DNA of 64,000 bases. It comes from Gamsiella multidivaricata (lineage: Eukaryota; Mortierellomycota; Mortierellomycetes; Mortierellales; Mortierellaceae). Position 1 is the stretch's first letter; every line of letters starts with the position of its first letter. A program made the translations under genes and the position numbers. This document shows, one piece after another, positions 42,482 through 56,367 of the stretch. Under the pieces are notes generated by a model that was given only the letters and a program-made list of their open reading frames with translations, searched no databases and was not told where the DNA came from. The stretch is from positions 248,001-312,000 of the forward strand of contig NW_026251745.1 in assembly GCF_025024155.1 (NCBI RefSeq), written 5' to 3'.

Positions 42482-45400
42482 CTAATAATAAGGCTGCTGC
42501 GGCTGTTGTCCTGGCGGTGGCATGAACCGACGGGGCGTTGGGGGCGCACGCGACGACCTTGATCCATATGTGTCGTGTGTGCCTGGTGGCCCGTTGTGCC
42601 TTGCATCGCCATGCGCACCTCCGTATCCATGGTGAGGCCCTGTCATATGTCCAGGAGGGCCCATATGTCCACTCCCTGCTGCGCCTGTCCAAGGAGCACC
42701 ACCCCAAGGCGTTGAGCCCCATGGTCCTGCCGCTGAGGAAGAAGAAGGGTGGAGAGGCTGCTGCATTGGAGGCATCGCGGTATGGTGAGCGACCACGGGT
42801 TGGTGTGAAGGATGAGGCTGGTAATGGTGATGATATGCGCTTGGATGCGAGGGTGTGTGATGTGGATTTCCGTATCCGCTACTGCTGCCATTATAACTGT
42901 TGTAATGTGGGCGGTTGCTTGGTGTAGATGATGTTGCAGGAGCCGCAGAGGCAGCAGCGGGCTTGGGTCGACTCCGCTGCATCATCATTTCCTTGAAGCT
43001 GTTGCAGAGCGAGACAACATCCGGGCATTCTTTTTTGCTAGGGCCCTTCAAAACGTAGTGCTCAGGGAAGACCTTGATACTCCACTCCTCGATGGGACGG
43101 CTAGCACCAATCTTGAAAACGAGCGAGAAGTAGCCTGGGTACTTCCGGTCCAATGTGAATCCGTAGACGGCTGCTCCTGGTTTTGCCTTTGTTTGCGTGT
43201 CTAATGATTGCCCTAATGAGTATGGGGTGGTATAAATGGTTAATATGGCGACAATACAAATGAAGAACTGCCACGGAAAGTTTGAATTGCGGCGATTGCA
43301 GCACTTACTGAGTTCAGCAGCGTTTTCCTTGTACTTGGGATTAGCCATAAGCGACTCCGTCTTGCTCAGGATCGCCTCAATGTGAGATACCAAAAGTTCG
43401 TCCAGATCGCTGTACTTTGAATTGTCAATCTTGAGGGTCTTGCCTAGGCTGACATCGTCCTTTTTGTCCATTTCCAGAATATCTATGACAGAAGTAATAG
43501 ATGATAGCTCTGATTAGTATCTGTTGCTATCGCAAACATCCTGCTTTGTAACATGTCTAAGAGGCAGGTCTGCATACCGAAATGCTTGTAGAGATCATCT
43601 GCCAGCTTGACTGTCACTGACAAATGGTCGACCCCACGGTTCGAAGGCCTAATGACAAGCTCGCCTCGGCTCTTGTCCGACAAGTACTGGACTGCCTCCT
43701 CTGCATTTACGTTCTTGAACAAAGGATGTGTAATCTTGCGCGGCAAAAAATTGCTCTTCTTGACACTTGTCTTGATCTGGTTCATGGCCTTTTCCTCCTC
43801 AAACTGATCAAACATCCTGTCCTTGGGCAACATACGGAGCTTAGTATCGCCATGTCGGAGCTCGCTCTCCTTACAAGACAAATCCGCAAAGAACTTTTCC
43901 TTGTCCAAACGCAGAATTTTGACTTGCAGAGTCTGGCCCTCAGATAGGGCATCAGATATGGAGCCAATCTTGGAATCGGATATGTTCATGATGGCCAGGA
44001 TGCCATCGATACCGCAATCCAGGCGACACATGGCGTTTCTGTCTCGGATCCTACTCACCAGTGCGGGGACAATGAAGCCCTCCTTGAGCGTCTGATCTGT
44101 TTCTCCTGTCAACATCGTGAAGATTTGGTCAGGTGTAGCACGTTCGAATGGCCGACGGGGGTCGCGGAATGGATGCTGCAGCTCAACCTTAATGGTCTCC
44201 AGAGTCATGCGTTTGGGCTTGTGCTGGATCACCTCGAGCTGATGTGCATAGTCCTCCAACAAAAGCTCGTTCAGTTTTTCAGCGCCATCGTCCCTCATCA
44301 ATTCCTCGACATGTTGGGATGCGTTCTCGTATTCCTCCAGACCCTCTTCGTCGATCTCCAGAGCGTCGGCTGCCATCTTGCGGGCTAGGTTGTAGTCCTC
44401 AGAGTGAATACGCGTCTCGTCCAAAACATCTCCGCCATAGTTGGTGTGCACACGGAGAAAAGAACAACAGTTCATGAAGATGTTCCATGTCAGGAGTTTG
44501 CGGAAAACAAGATCTCCGCGCTTGTCTAGGCTGCCATTGTGCTGATCGGCCTCAATACTCTTGATCAGACTCTGTGCTTTGCGAGGGCCGAGACCACAGA
44601 TGTATTGGAGCATGTAGGCCTTGTAGGGCGAGTCGACGACGGCGTTGAAGTCGATACCAACAGCGTTGATAATGTTGATCAATGCACGATCCAATAGTTC
44701 TCGAAGGCGATCCCCGCCCACAAGGTGTTGCAGGGGATGTTGGCGGATGTTGATCAGGTCTTTTCCAAGAGCTGCGTACTCGTTCATTGGGTTCTGTACA
44801 AGCCGGGCCAAGCTAATGCAGTAGCGCGTAAGGGGATTCGCCTCGGGGAACTCTTCCATACCCCTCTTGGAGTTTTGATAGAGTCGCGCCACCTCATCGT
44901 TGGTCATGATCACTGAAACATCATCCCCTCTCAAGTCGCGGAGGTCATTAACAACCTTCTCGACTTGCTCTAGCAACCGCCTCGTCATAACCGTAAAGCC
45001 ACCGACAACAACGACGTCCGGACGACGGTTGTCCAAAAAGTCCACTAGTTCCTTCTGTGCCTTTGTCTCGCGCAGACTATCTAGCTTCAGATGATCGGCA
45101 AACTTGCCCTTGTCGTCTAGGAAGGCCACCTGAATAGCATCCTTGTTCGTTCCTGCTCCGTGTGAAATCGCGACAACTCTGGGAGCATAGTCGCGGTCGT
45201 ATGTGACGCCTCGGGGAGCGTATGGCGCAACATTTAGTTTCTAATGGTAGAGAAGTAAACAGAATGTACTCATTAGAAAAATGTATAGACATAGGAAACC
45301 AGTGATTGCACAGAAGGAAAGATCGCTTACCTCTTCCAAACTCATTTGGCATTTCTTGGCGACCCACTCCTCTGCTTGTGATCTCAGCTTTTCACTCAGG

Positions 45401-47667
45401 CCACGCTCCATGAGACCAAAGACGTGGTCCTTAAGCGCACTCGTCAGGATCTTGCGACGCAGATCATTCCATTTCTGAGAAATCTCTGAATAGTTATCGC
45501 TCAGGAAGTAGTCAAAGACACTCTGAAGGTATGTAGTTTCGTCCGGCAGCTTGATCTCAACCTTGACCAGACCCTCAGACTGGGCTTGAAGAATCTGTAG
45601 ATATTGGCCGTCATGAAAGTCGCGAACGTACTTTTGTGCCAATCGCTTGAACGGATAATACGGGTGCAGCTCATCAATGACGGTGGCACCCTTTTCGGTT
45701 GGGGTAACGGAAACACAGGCAGCACTCTCATACTTTAAGCGAATCGCTTTCCGGACTTGAGGATCGACGGCTACCTCATGTGAGATCATGTTCATGGCCA
45801 TAGTGACAACTCGGTCCGTCGAAGGGAATCCCCGCTCAATGTACTTCTCAGCAGCTTCCTGTGGCAGGATGCCAATATCATCAGGGAAGAAGCGCTTGTT
45901 GCCTTCGATAAGGTTGGTTCCGAATTCCCGAGCCGACAATCCGAAGTCCTTAATGAAGTCAGCGAGCTGTACCCGCTTCGTGGTATCGTATGCGCCTCCG
46001 GAACCAGGTCTCTTGAATGCCTTGGTCTTGTCGATCTGCTTTGAGAATCGCAAGTTGATGTAGTCTGACACATCCGTCAATTCCTCCAGTCTTGTAGCCT
46101 TCAACAGTGAGTCGCTCAAATAGTCGTCCTGAATCTCCATACGGTCCATGAGCGCCTTGATGGCCTCTCGACGCTCCAGGAATGAACGGAACTTGAGATC
46201 CAGGTCATAAATATACCAGAGATCTTCACGCGACAAAAGTTCCGTCAACTGCTGACCATCGACCATGGTGAAGTAGTCTCGACGGTGGGTTTCGATGAAG
46301 GGTACCTCCATGAGCTCCTGTGACATGAACTTCAGGACGTTATTGACGTTCTCTGTCTGGAAAGCGGGTTGATCAACAACCCTCCTGTTCTCGTTCAGTT
46401 GCGTCGTAATCCAATAAGCCTCCTCTTCAATGTCATCGTCACTCAGCTTTCTGTCAGCCTGAATACCGGGACGGAGCTGTATGCGTTCAGGTACGTCCTT
46501 GACGCGAATAATTTCGTCCTGGTCCGTCATCATCCTTTCAGCCAAGACGCCTGGTTCGAAAACGTCCTTGAGGCGAGGCTCGGGCTTCTTTTCATAGTAC
46601 ATATCGTCTCCATTCTCCTTGCCGAGAGCATATGCGTAGTTTTCTCCATCCCCAAAAACTTCGTACCATTCACCCCAAACACTGTTCGCATAACAGTAAA
46701 GCAATGGGCAATGTTAGTAAATCTCGTTTTGTTTTGATCGCATAGGACAAAGGCCGATCTCAGACCAGCGTCTCCTTACTCTTCACTCAGGCCATCGATA
46801 GGCGCCCTCCTTGGTCTGGGCTTGGCGGGAGCCTTTTCACGACGATCGCGTCTTCCGTCATCGAGGTCCTCGTCTTCTTCGTCGTCGTCGATGAATCGAT
46901 CCATTTCGTCGTCATAACCGCCACGGTCATCCATACCCTCATCGTCCTCGTCATCAAAAATCTTTTGAAGTGCATCGTGTCGAGTGCCAGGCGTTTCCTC
47001 ATCCTCATCGTCATCTTCCTGTCTGCGCTTCTTCAGCCGTTTGAATTTCTATTTGGGAGATAGAGCATTAAAATGTTAAAAAATGCCTTCATAATATAAA
47101 AAGGGTTCCTGAACGCATCGTTGATCTTGATGTTCATACTTCTGGACGTCTGATCTTGACTCCTGTGTTCTCTTCCATTAGGTCCAGATCTTCTTCGTCA
47201 AGGTCCTCCTCTAGATACAAGAAATTGAGTAAAACACAGGGATCAGCTTAGTAATCAATTTGTTGCTAGTTTTCAGGAAGCAGTGCTGATCAGCGTCGTC
47301 CAGGTTCATGTCTTGTCCATGCACTGCTCTTACCGACGGCCTCCTTTCTTCTCTTCTTTTTCTTTGATCGGCGGACGATCTCTTCATCCTCTTCATCCTC
47401 TTCATCGTCGTCTACAATGAATCCTTCTCTAATCTGGAAAATAATAGGTATGAAAGTAGGCATTAGAAGGTAAAGGACATGATCTGGGCCTCAGTGCAAG
47501 GAGGATAGCAGAAGAACACCATGCAAAATTCCGAGTCTTACTCTCTTCATCTCCTCCTCGTCGTCCTCTTCCTCCTCAGAGTCATCCTCATCGCGATCGC
47601 TGTCGTCATAACCGACATCCTCGCCCTCCTCGTCAGAGTAGTTCCTTCTGTCTTCGTCGTCAGACAT
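42482..47667 (-). CDS. SPT6: Transcription elongation factor / histone chaperone SPT6
   Basis: Eight exons: 47667-47542, 47433-47334, 47210-47140, 47048-46780, 46681-45331, 45240-43578, 43492-43319 and 43212-42482, giving 1494 residues. The first 190 are highly acidic (MSDDEDRRN, DDEEDEEDEE), the usual nucleosome- and Spn1-binding tail. Then come the core helical region (WYEVFGDGENYAYALG), a YqgF-like domain (VVAISHGAGTNKDA, about 655), a helix-hairpin-helix (ICGLGPRKAQSL, about 855), an S1 domain (DGILAIMNISDS, about 1035) and tandem SH2 domains from about 1140 (GELVIRPSNRGVDHL). The C-terminus is Gly/Pro/His/Tyr-rich. SPT6 travels with RNA polymerase II and re-forms nucleosomes. It is divergent to ALG2. 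Confidence 0.96.
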
Positions 47668-48165
47668 CGTGTGTTTGAAGGATGAATGTGCGGAAAGTTG
47701 TTTCCAATAAGCTTGAACCTGACGTTATCTTCAGTCTGATGAGTGAGATTGTTCCCGGTCCTGGTCCCTGCTACGTTCCTTTGTTACGTGCAAGAATTAT
47801 AACAAAAGGGGTTTGATGCGGTTGTCTGTGGATCCTTGCTTCCTTGCTGTTCTTTCCAAGAGATTCGATCTCCAAGACGTCACAGATGTGGAGGTTGAGA
47901 GCTTCTTGGAGAGATTGCAGGTGGTGTTAGAAATAGCGAGCGCCGAAGAGAGAAGGGAAGGAAGGGCAAGAGGAGAAGCGAAAGAGATGGATGCATCTAT
48001 TTCGCGAGAAACGACAGAAGTGACGTATCTGAATTGGCGGATCATCGTACACAAATAAGGTTGATCCTGCTCACCTTCGCCCAAAATAGGGGACCAAACG
48101 GACAACGCAACGGTCAACGCATTTCGTATATACATTTCCCATCAACCATCACATCCCGTCTACTG
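47668..48165. promoter_or_regulatory. Shared upstream region of SPT6 and ALG2
   Basis: 498 bp separate the two divergent start codons, so this stretch must hold both promoters. No TATA box at a standard distance is clear. A possible open frame on the plus strand here (about 47813-48058) is not supported by any family feature. Confidence 0.45.
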
Positions 48166-49932
48166 ATGACAATAGATACACCTGGCTCATCTGCAGAGTC
48201 GCCTAGACCGCTTAGGGTCGCTTTCATTCATCCGGACCTCGGCATCGGTACTGACAGCAAACAATATATCCTCAAGTGGGACCTCGCCCTTTTATGTCAA
48301 GTCGTTCTGTTGACTGACTAGCCTTCGGGTATCCATTGATATTCTCGGCCGCAATGTCTGTAGGCGGCGCAGAAAGGCTTGTTGTCGATGCAGCAGTCGG
48401 CCTTCAGAACCTTGGCCACAAGGTCGTCATGTATACCTCTCACCACGATACCGCGCACTGTTTTGAAGAGACACGCGATGGTAAGTCTTCAAAGGCCACA
48501 GCAGCTGCGAAATGACCGTTTAAAACTATCGAAAAACGATTGACTGAACTCGATGGAGACTCATGTGTAACCCACATTTAGGTACATTGACTGTACGCAT
48601 TGGCGGTAACACGATCGTTCCTCGGACGATCCTCGGTCGTTGTTATATCATTTGTGCCATCCTCAGAAACCTTCATCTGGCTGTAACCATGTGGTTGCTC
48701 AACAGCGCTGCGCCAGAGAATGAAAAGCTCGATGTCATCATAGTCGATCAGCTCTCGGTGTCGATTCCGTTATTAAGATGGACGGGCGCGAAGATCTTTT
48801 TCTACTGTCATTTCCCCGACAAGTTGTTAACCAAGCGCGAGTCCTTGCTTAAAAAGGTTTATCGAATGCCTGTGGATCTCATCGAGGAGCTTACCACAGG
48901 TATGATGCCAGACCCATCTGGAATGCTTTCATTATAGAGTACCATAACGGCGGTTCAGAGCAATGAAACTGATTTCGATCGTCGGTCAAAAAATCTTGCA
49001 TTGTGATAGGCATGGCAGATGCGATTGTGGTCAACAGCAAGTTCACAGCCGACATCTTCAAAAAGTCCTTCAAGATGCTTCACCAAGTGCCTGATGTTCT
49101 CTATCCAAGTATTCAATTCGACAAGTTCGACAGGACAGTGGATCAGGATTTACCAGAAGTCAAAGTTTTGACAGCAATTAACAAGATTACATTTCTGTCG
49201 ATCAATCGCTATGAGCGCAAGAAGGACATCAGGCTTGCCATTCATGCATTTGCACGACTTCTTCAAGACAACAGCAAGAATGACATCAGCACAGTTCAGT
49301 CCCTTCGGTTGGTCATTGCAGGAGGATACGACACCCGAGTGACTGAGAATGTGGAGTACCATAAGGAGCTAGTTCAGTTGGCAGAGCAGAAGTATGGTCT
49401 CCGGACTTGGACGCTCTCATCTGGACAGTCGGACAAGGCAGTTCCAGAAAGCACACAAGTCTTGTTTCTGCAGTCAATCTCGGATGTTCAAAAGCTGTAT
49501 CTTTTGCAGACGGCTCGTGCTTTGTTATACACGCCGACAAACGAACATTTTGGGATCGTGCCTGTGGAGGCCATGTATATGAGGTGCCCCGTCATTGCCG
49601 TCAACTCGGGAGGACCTACAGAGTCGATCTTGCATGGCAAGACTGGATTCCTGTGTGAACCGAAAGAAGAGGTCTGGGCCAGCACACTTCAGACTGTGCT
49701 CGAAAAATCGGATCAGGAGCTGAGAGAAATGGGGGAGGCAGGACATGATCGCGTGGTTGGCCTGTTCTCTTTGGCGGCGTTCGTTTCAAAACTGAACGGG
49801 ATTCTGCTTCAACTGCAACAGGGATCGGCGGCGTTGGAATCCTATGGCATGTTTGGAGCTCTGCGGCCGTTATTTGTCTTTACTACAGTGACCATCGCCT
49901 TATCCATCATACTTTATCATTACGCACAGTAA
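48166..49932 (+). CDS. ALG2: Alpha-1,3/1,6-mannosyltransferase ALG2
   Basis: Four exons, 48166-48247, 48364-48480, 48582-48899 and 49010-49932, giving 479 residues. It is a GT4-fold glycosyltransferase: [20 protein letters not shown] at the N-terminus, [11 protein letters not shown], then [11 protein letters not shown] and [12 protein letters not shown]...NSGGPTESI, which contains the E-x7-E motif of the nucleotide-sugar site. A C-terminal hydrophobic segment ([16 protein letters not shown]) fits membrane anchoring. ALG2 adds the second and third mannoses to the dolichol-linked oligosaccharide on the cytosolic face of the endoplasmic reticulum for N-glycosylation. The length is typical of the family (about 415-505). 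Confidence 0.95.
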
Positions 49933-51955
49933 ATACACCCGAATCGGTAGCGCACGCTCTTAAAAGGGCTAGCTTGAAGGAGTGATTGGGTCCATAGATG
50001 AGGTGCCTTCATTTTGTTTGTGATTTGCAGATTTAAGTTTATTTATTGACTACACGCTGCAGTACTAAAATGCCATAAACATACAGCTATGGCAACTTGG
50101 TTCGGCGGCGGTGGCGATGCTAGAAGCTCTCAATTATCGACAAATAGTTGAAGCTAGGATGTTTGAGAAGAGTTACAGGACCTGTAGTGGCTCACTTGAG
50201 AGTCTATGCTTGGTCCCAGGGTACGGGGCGTTGTGTTGACATCATCGTTTCATCTGGCCCGTGTGCGCGGTAAATTACTTGCCTTACTTGCTACCCGCTA
50301 TATTTGAGGTTGTTGGATAGGCGAGATGACGAATAGTGCTTCGAGCTGCGGTTGATAATGCTGCTCTTCCTGTCCTCATGGCCTGGAATCTTCTTGTGTT
50401 CTAAGGTGAGCTGGATACGCTTGAATACAACGATGCGCCCCTTTTCTGTGTGGAGACGGGCCGAGGTGGATGATGTAGGGGATTCCACTGACGTAGACGT
50501 TTTTTATGAATGAACTCACGCGCTTTGCCTGAAGGGACAAAGAGTGCCTGTTTAGCTTTCTTTTTTCTTTGTCTGGTTCGATGTTGTTCAGTCAAGATGG
50601 ATGTGCCACGCTTTGTCTCGTGAAACATCCTAATATGTGTGAAAAAAATTGGCGGCAAAAGGTAAATAGTACTTGACTCCTGCACCGCCCAAGACATTTA
50701 GGGTTATCCGTACCCCCTCATTCACTGGGAGCAATTGCGCTTTATTTGATGGACAGCATGGCAGCACTTGCAAAAGGTATCACCTCTAGCTAGATCTCAA
50801 CACAGTGGCCATGTGGCGGTACTCATCGGCCGATAAAATGTGCTGTTAAACACGCCATTTTTTTCTTTCTTTTTCCCCGCGCGACAACTATCCCAACGAC
50901 AAACTTCGATTTTCGGCTGTGGCATGTGTGACAAGGACACGTTTCTAGGTTGCATCTCTTCCCTCAAACGGGGTATCGTTTTTCAGATTGGAGCTGTACT
51001 CTATTTATACATGTCCAGGAACGGTGTTGAAGCGACACTAGTAGCGAGGTATGGTCACGCAAACGAGGAAGGGAGGAATGACGATGCGGAGTAAATCGAC
51101 AGAAGGTCGGAGCGATATAGGTACATATGGCCGCTAAAAGATGACACTGCCACAGGAACAGACACAGGTCAGGAATCTATTTTTATTCGCCAATGGGCGA
51201 GGACCAAAAGTCCTTTTTGGAATCGAAGTGGACTTGGAGCACAGCCCATGTCATTTTAGTGCTGGCACATTTATGAAGGTCTGCGAGGGAGAAGGCGAGA
51301 GGATAGCAAGGAGAAGGAAAGGAGAATGGAGAACTGGTGGATGGCGCCAGGTGGGAGACGCTAAAGGAAGAGAGGGTGGCAGGGGTTGCAGCTGATAATG
51401 ACGAGGAGGAGTTTGCTCCGGTCGATTTCTCCCCTATTTGTGTTTGCGTTTTGTGTTTGGAAAGAAAACAACAACAACAGAGTTGGGCTGGGCACTCGTT
51501 CGACCGCGAAGACAGCCTCCTCACCCCTTTCCATCTTCAAAGGTGTCGCGGTATAAAATAAAGGACACCCCTGGCAGACCACCCCTTCCCTTCCCCCCCA
51601 CTTCCTCTTCCTCTGCTCCTCCCATAATCCCCACTCCCTCCCTATCTCTTCTTTTTTCGCTCTTCGTTTGCTTTGTTGGTATCGGTCTTCTGTATCTCCT
51701 CCCAGTCTTCCAGGTACGATCATCGGTGGATCACACTTCGAGATGTCGCAGTATTCATCAGCTGCAGCACCTCATTGTCATCACCTCCCATTGTCATCAT
51801 CTGGTCCATTCCAGCATACACTTTGAATCCCTTGACCTATGGTTCCCCAAAGTTATTTGTTTGCCCACAATAATTAACATCAATTGCCCTTGCCTCTTTG
51901 TCTACTTGACCTTAGACCGCTTCAAACACAGGGATAACTGAACAAGAGTATCGAC
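49933..51955. other. Intergenic region; right part is the chitin synthase promoter and leader
   Basis: No gene seen in the left 1.5 kb; open frames are short and without family features. TATAAAATA at 51552-51560 and a CT-rich stretch to about 51715 look like a promoter. CCAG/GTACGA at 51713 and CCTTAG before 51915 could bound a 5'-UTR intron of about 200 bp. Confidence 0.45.
51552..51560 (+). promoter_or_regulatory. TATA box of the chitin synthase gene
   Basis: TATAAAATA about 400 bp before the ATG at 51956, followed by a pyrimidine-rich leader. The long distance is explained if the leader contains the suspected intron. Confidence 0.45.
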
Positions 51956-54900
51956 ATGTCTCGCTATCCCCCTGGACAGTCGTCGGATTATCCGATGCAG
52001 AACGTCAATGTGCAATATAATCCCAACGCAAATCCGTTCGACGACGAACCTCAGCGCAACTACGGCCAGGATGCACCCTTGCTGCTCTCGTCCGGCTACA
52101 GCAACAATAATAACAACAGTGGCTATGCACCCAGCCCAGCCATGGCTCCTGGATTCATTGCACCCTCGCCCTATACCCCCTATCAGCAGCCATTGGGTGT
52201 TCCCTCCCCTCATATGAACCAACAAAACCCTTTCACCAGCACACCCGACCTTGGCCAGCAGGTCCCACCACATATCCAGTTCGATATGTCCGGTGGTGCA
52301 CCAGCTGGTCCGGGCGCTCTCCCTCCAGGTACCCCAGACACGCGCCATTACGGTCCCGCGCCTGTAGCACAGCGTCGTCGATACCAGACAACCAGGAAGG
52401 TCAAGCTGACCTCGGGTAACCTGGTCCTGGACTGTCCTGTGCCAAGCAAATTCTTGAAGACACTCAAGCACCAGGAGGGCGAGGAGTTCACGCACATGCG
52501 CTACACTGCAGCTACCTGCGATCCCAACGACTTTTCAGCCGAAAATTATACCCTGCGACCCCTGTTGTTAGACGACCAGCCCCGAGAGACAGAGCTGTTC
52601 ATTGTCATGACCATGTATAACGTAAGTGTTTATTTTATTTGTTTTTTTTTTTACCGTGCTCCTTATTCCCGCTGTTTCATGGGCAGGGACGACGAAACAA
52701 CATTATTCCCCAAGCTTCAAACCATAAAAAGAAATCAAAGCCAGCACCCAACGGGAAGAATGAGAAGAAAAAAATTCTACTAGTTTGCTAGCCCGAATAG
52801 CAGAACGCCTGTCTCTCCTGTCCTCGGCCAACACTGACATGGTACTCTTTTTGTTTCTTAAACGCATTGGAAATGCCTGTTAATAGGAAGACGAGGTCCT
52901 GTTCACGAGAACCATGCACGGTGTCATGAAGAATATTCGCCACCTGACCACCCGCGACAGGTCCCGCACCTGGGGCCCTGATTCGTGGAAGAAGGTCGTT
53001 GTCTGCATTGTGTCCGACGGTCGTACAAAGATCAACCAAAAGACCCTCAACGTCCTCGCCGCCATGGGTGTCTATCAGGATGGGATCGCCAAGAACATTG
53101 TCAATGACAAGCCCGTTACCGCCCATATCTACGAGGTAAGCAGGAAAAAAAAAGAAAAAGAAAAAGAAAAAAGGACCCACATACCGAGTTTATGTATTAT
53201 GCGCAGAAATTGACAATCCCCTCCCCCTTTCTTTCCCGCAGTACACGACCCAGGTCACCATCGACCCTGAGATGGGCCGCTCTGGCCACGACAAGGGCTA
53301 TGTCCCAGTCCAGATTCTGTTCTGTCTGAAGGAAAAGAACGCCAAGAAACTCAACTCTCATCGGTAAGTGGCCCGTGATCTATTATTGGCCTTGTGTGAT
53401 TGGGCTGTGGTCGCTAGTCCAATGGCTTTCGTTATCCCATCTGTCCTATGAGATGGCATCCTCTCACACCTCCCCTTTCTGTCCCGCGTACTCCACAGCT
53501 GGTTCTTCAACGCCTTTGGCCAAGTCTTGAAGCCCAATGTCTGTGTGTTGCTCGATGTCGGTACCCGTCCTGGCTCGACCTCGATCTACCATCTCTGGAA
53601 GGCCTTTGATCTGAATTCGAACGTTGGAGGCGCTTGCGGTGAGATTTGTGCTATGTTGGGTCGCGGCGGTAGCCAGCTACTTTCGCCTTTGGTCGCCTCG
53701 CAGAACTTTGAATACAAGATGTCCAACATTCTGGACAAGCCTCTCGAGTCCGTCTTTGGTTATATTTCCGTCTTGCCCGGAGCCTTCTCTGCCTACCGTT
53801 ACCGTGCTCTCCAGAACGATCCCACAGGTCAAGGTCCTCTCGAAAAGTACTTCTTGGGCGAAAAGTTCCACGGCTCGGACGCCAATATCTTCACGGCCAA
53901 CATGTACCTGGCTGAGGATCGTATTTTGTGCTTCGAGCTGGTCGCTAAGAGAAACAGTGCCTGGGTGTTGCAGTACGTCAAGTCTGCCTACGGTGAGACG
54001 GATGTGCCCTCTACTGTGGCAGAGTTCATCTCGCAGCGTCGTCGTTGGTTGAACGGATCCTTCTTCGCTTCGGTGTACGCCTTGGTTCATCAGTTCGATA
54101 TCTGGCGATCAGATCATTCGACTTCCCGCAAACTGTTCTTCCATCTCGAGTTCTTCTACAGTGCTGTTTCCTTGTTCTTCTCTTGGTTCGCTTTGGTAAG
54201 CAAGAGCAAAAGCACACATTGCGATCCTGATCCATGGCTGCTACTTTCAATTTCACTCTTGCTAACATCCGTTTATGATCATCTTTCTAATTTCCAGGGC
54301 AATTTCTACTTGACGTTCTATATTCTCGGCAACGCTATGGTCTTTATGCCCGGCCCTGATGGCACAGTGGAGCAGGCGAGTCCCTTTGGTGAAAATTCTG
54401 CCGGCTTGTGGATCTTCACCGTTTTCCGTTACATCTACATTTTGCTGATCATTGCTCAGTTCATCATGAGTATGGGAAACCGACCTCAAGGATCCAACTG
54501 GGCTTATAAGTCATCGATGGGCTTCTTTGCAATTTTGATGGCCTATATGTTGTTCGGTGCTGGATATATGACTGTCGCAGGAATCAACGGTGTTCGGGAC
54601 GAAATCGCCAAGGGCGACTCGGGCGAATCTGCAACGTCGCTTTACTTCCAAAACGCCATGTTCCGCAACACTGTCATCTCGCTGGCTTCAACTTATGGAC
54701 TGTACTTCTTCGCCAGTTTCTTGTTCTTGGAGCCCTGGCATATGTTCCACTCGTTCATCCAGTACATGTTCATGGTGCCTTCGTACGTCAATATCTTGAA
54801 CGTCTATGCGTTCTGTAACATCCACGATATCTCATGGGGTACCAAGGGAGACACTTCGGTTGCCACGGATCTGGGTGTTGCCAAGAAGACTGCTGAGGGT

Positions 54901-55248
54901 AATGTCGAGGTTTCGGTGCCGACGGACAGCCACGATATCAACAATGCATACGACGAAGCCGTCAGTGCCCTGTCGATCAAGACGGTCGAGGTGAAGCAGC
55001 ATCGTGATGCCAAGACCAAGCAGGAGGATTACTACCGTGAGATCCGTACTCGTGTGTTGTTGACCTGGATCATGAGTAACGCTCTGTTGGTAGCATTGGT
55101 GACCTCGACGGCATTTGGAGACTTCAAGACCAGCAGTACAGTGTATCTGGGTATCGTCCTCTGGTCGGTCGCTGGTCTGGCATTGTTCCGATTCTTCGGA
55201 AGCGTTACCTACATGATTCTGCGACTCTTTAACGGTCGCATTGTCTAA
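51956..55248 (+). CDS. Chitin synthase (division I, class I/II-like)
   Basis: Five exons: 51956-52621, 52887-53135, 53242-53363, 53499-54195 and 54298-55248, giving 894 residues. A Pro/Asn/Gln-rich cytosolic N-terminus (about 150 residues) precedes the class I-III N-terminal domain ([22 protein letters not shown]). The catalytic core shows [24 protein letters not shown] (about 365), LAEDRILC (about 485) and QRRRWLNGS (about 524), the signatures of processive GT2 chitin synthases. Several hydrophobic segments follow and the chain ends in membrane helices. It polymerises UDP-GlcNAc into chitin at the plasma membrane for the cell wall. There is no myosin motor domain. Codon use is C/G-biased. 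The class within division I cannot be fixed by eye. Confidence 0.95.
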
Positions 55249-56367
55249 GAGAAGCTACCGAATGCATTTATATACATATACAACCTTGTAGAATAGCTGG
55301 AGCAGACGGAGGGGGGCATCTTTTTCTTTTCTTTTCTTTTTCTAGTTTACATGTCATTTTTATTCATCGTACTTCATTCCGTCATAAAGACATTGGTCTT
55401 CAACAAACATTCGAAGAGCCGTTGAACGATCTACGCGTAAGAAAAAAAACACTGCCAAAAGTCTTTAGTCCGTCCATACCTTTCTGTACTATCATAGCAC
55501 AGCCAGACCCGCGCATCACCAGCACGAGATATAGTCTTCATGCTGGTCCTGCAGCGCACGGACGCGGAATTACGATCGTCCCCTCCAAATTTGCCTTTCA
55601 CAACAGCACTCCAAAAAAAAAAAAAAAAAAAAAAAAACTTTTGTAAGATGAATATAGTGATTCTCACCGGTGAAAAAATAATGTTACAGGGCATAAAAAA
55701 ACGAGGTTCTCTTCTCACTCTCCTGCTCGCCCAAACTATGGATGTCATTCACATAATTTAAATGCGCATTCAAGCCCAGCAGTAACATACAAACCACAGT
55801 TCGCATCAGCTTCCTTACTCCTAAGGTCTACGCGTGTAGTAAGAATCTCCACCCAAAAAAAAAGAAAAAAAAAAAAACATTATTGGTATTTTAACCTCCC
55901 ACGCCGTTCTCCGGACAAAATCTGTGGATCTGCCAAGAGTATCGGATGCTCTGCATCCTGGAATCATCCCAACAATATCTTTAAGATTGTCCGTGCGAGA
56001 GCGGTCAAGGTCACGCAGGATACTTTTATAACAACGTGTCTAAAGGATCTAAAGGACTGTAAAGACTAAGTGGCGCCCTTCCAGAGACGATGATGATGCG
56101 CTGGGAAGGGCGTGAGCATCCTAACGCCCTCAAGGGGTCGTTTGCCCAACTGCGCAAAGGGATGCCTCTCGTTCTGAATGTCGAGCGGACTCCGAGTCTT
56201 TATGCGTCTTTTCCCTACAGACTTTTAGCAGCTAATTTCCTTCAATAAACCGCTCGCATGTCTCTGAACAAACAAAAAAAGGATGCACTGGTCTTTCTAT
56301 TAATTTTATTTTACATACAAACTATGTATCCACGCTTCAGATCTTCAGATAGTTTTCTCCGACGCTT
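55249..56367. other. Convergent 3' region with A25 tract
   Basis: Between the stops of chitin synthase (plus) and CNOT4 (minus). Contains a TTTTC repeat (about 55321-55342), A25 at 55613-55637 and an interrupted A tract near 55855-55876. No gene seen. Confidence 0.5.
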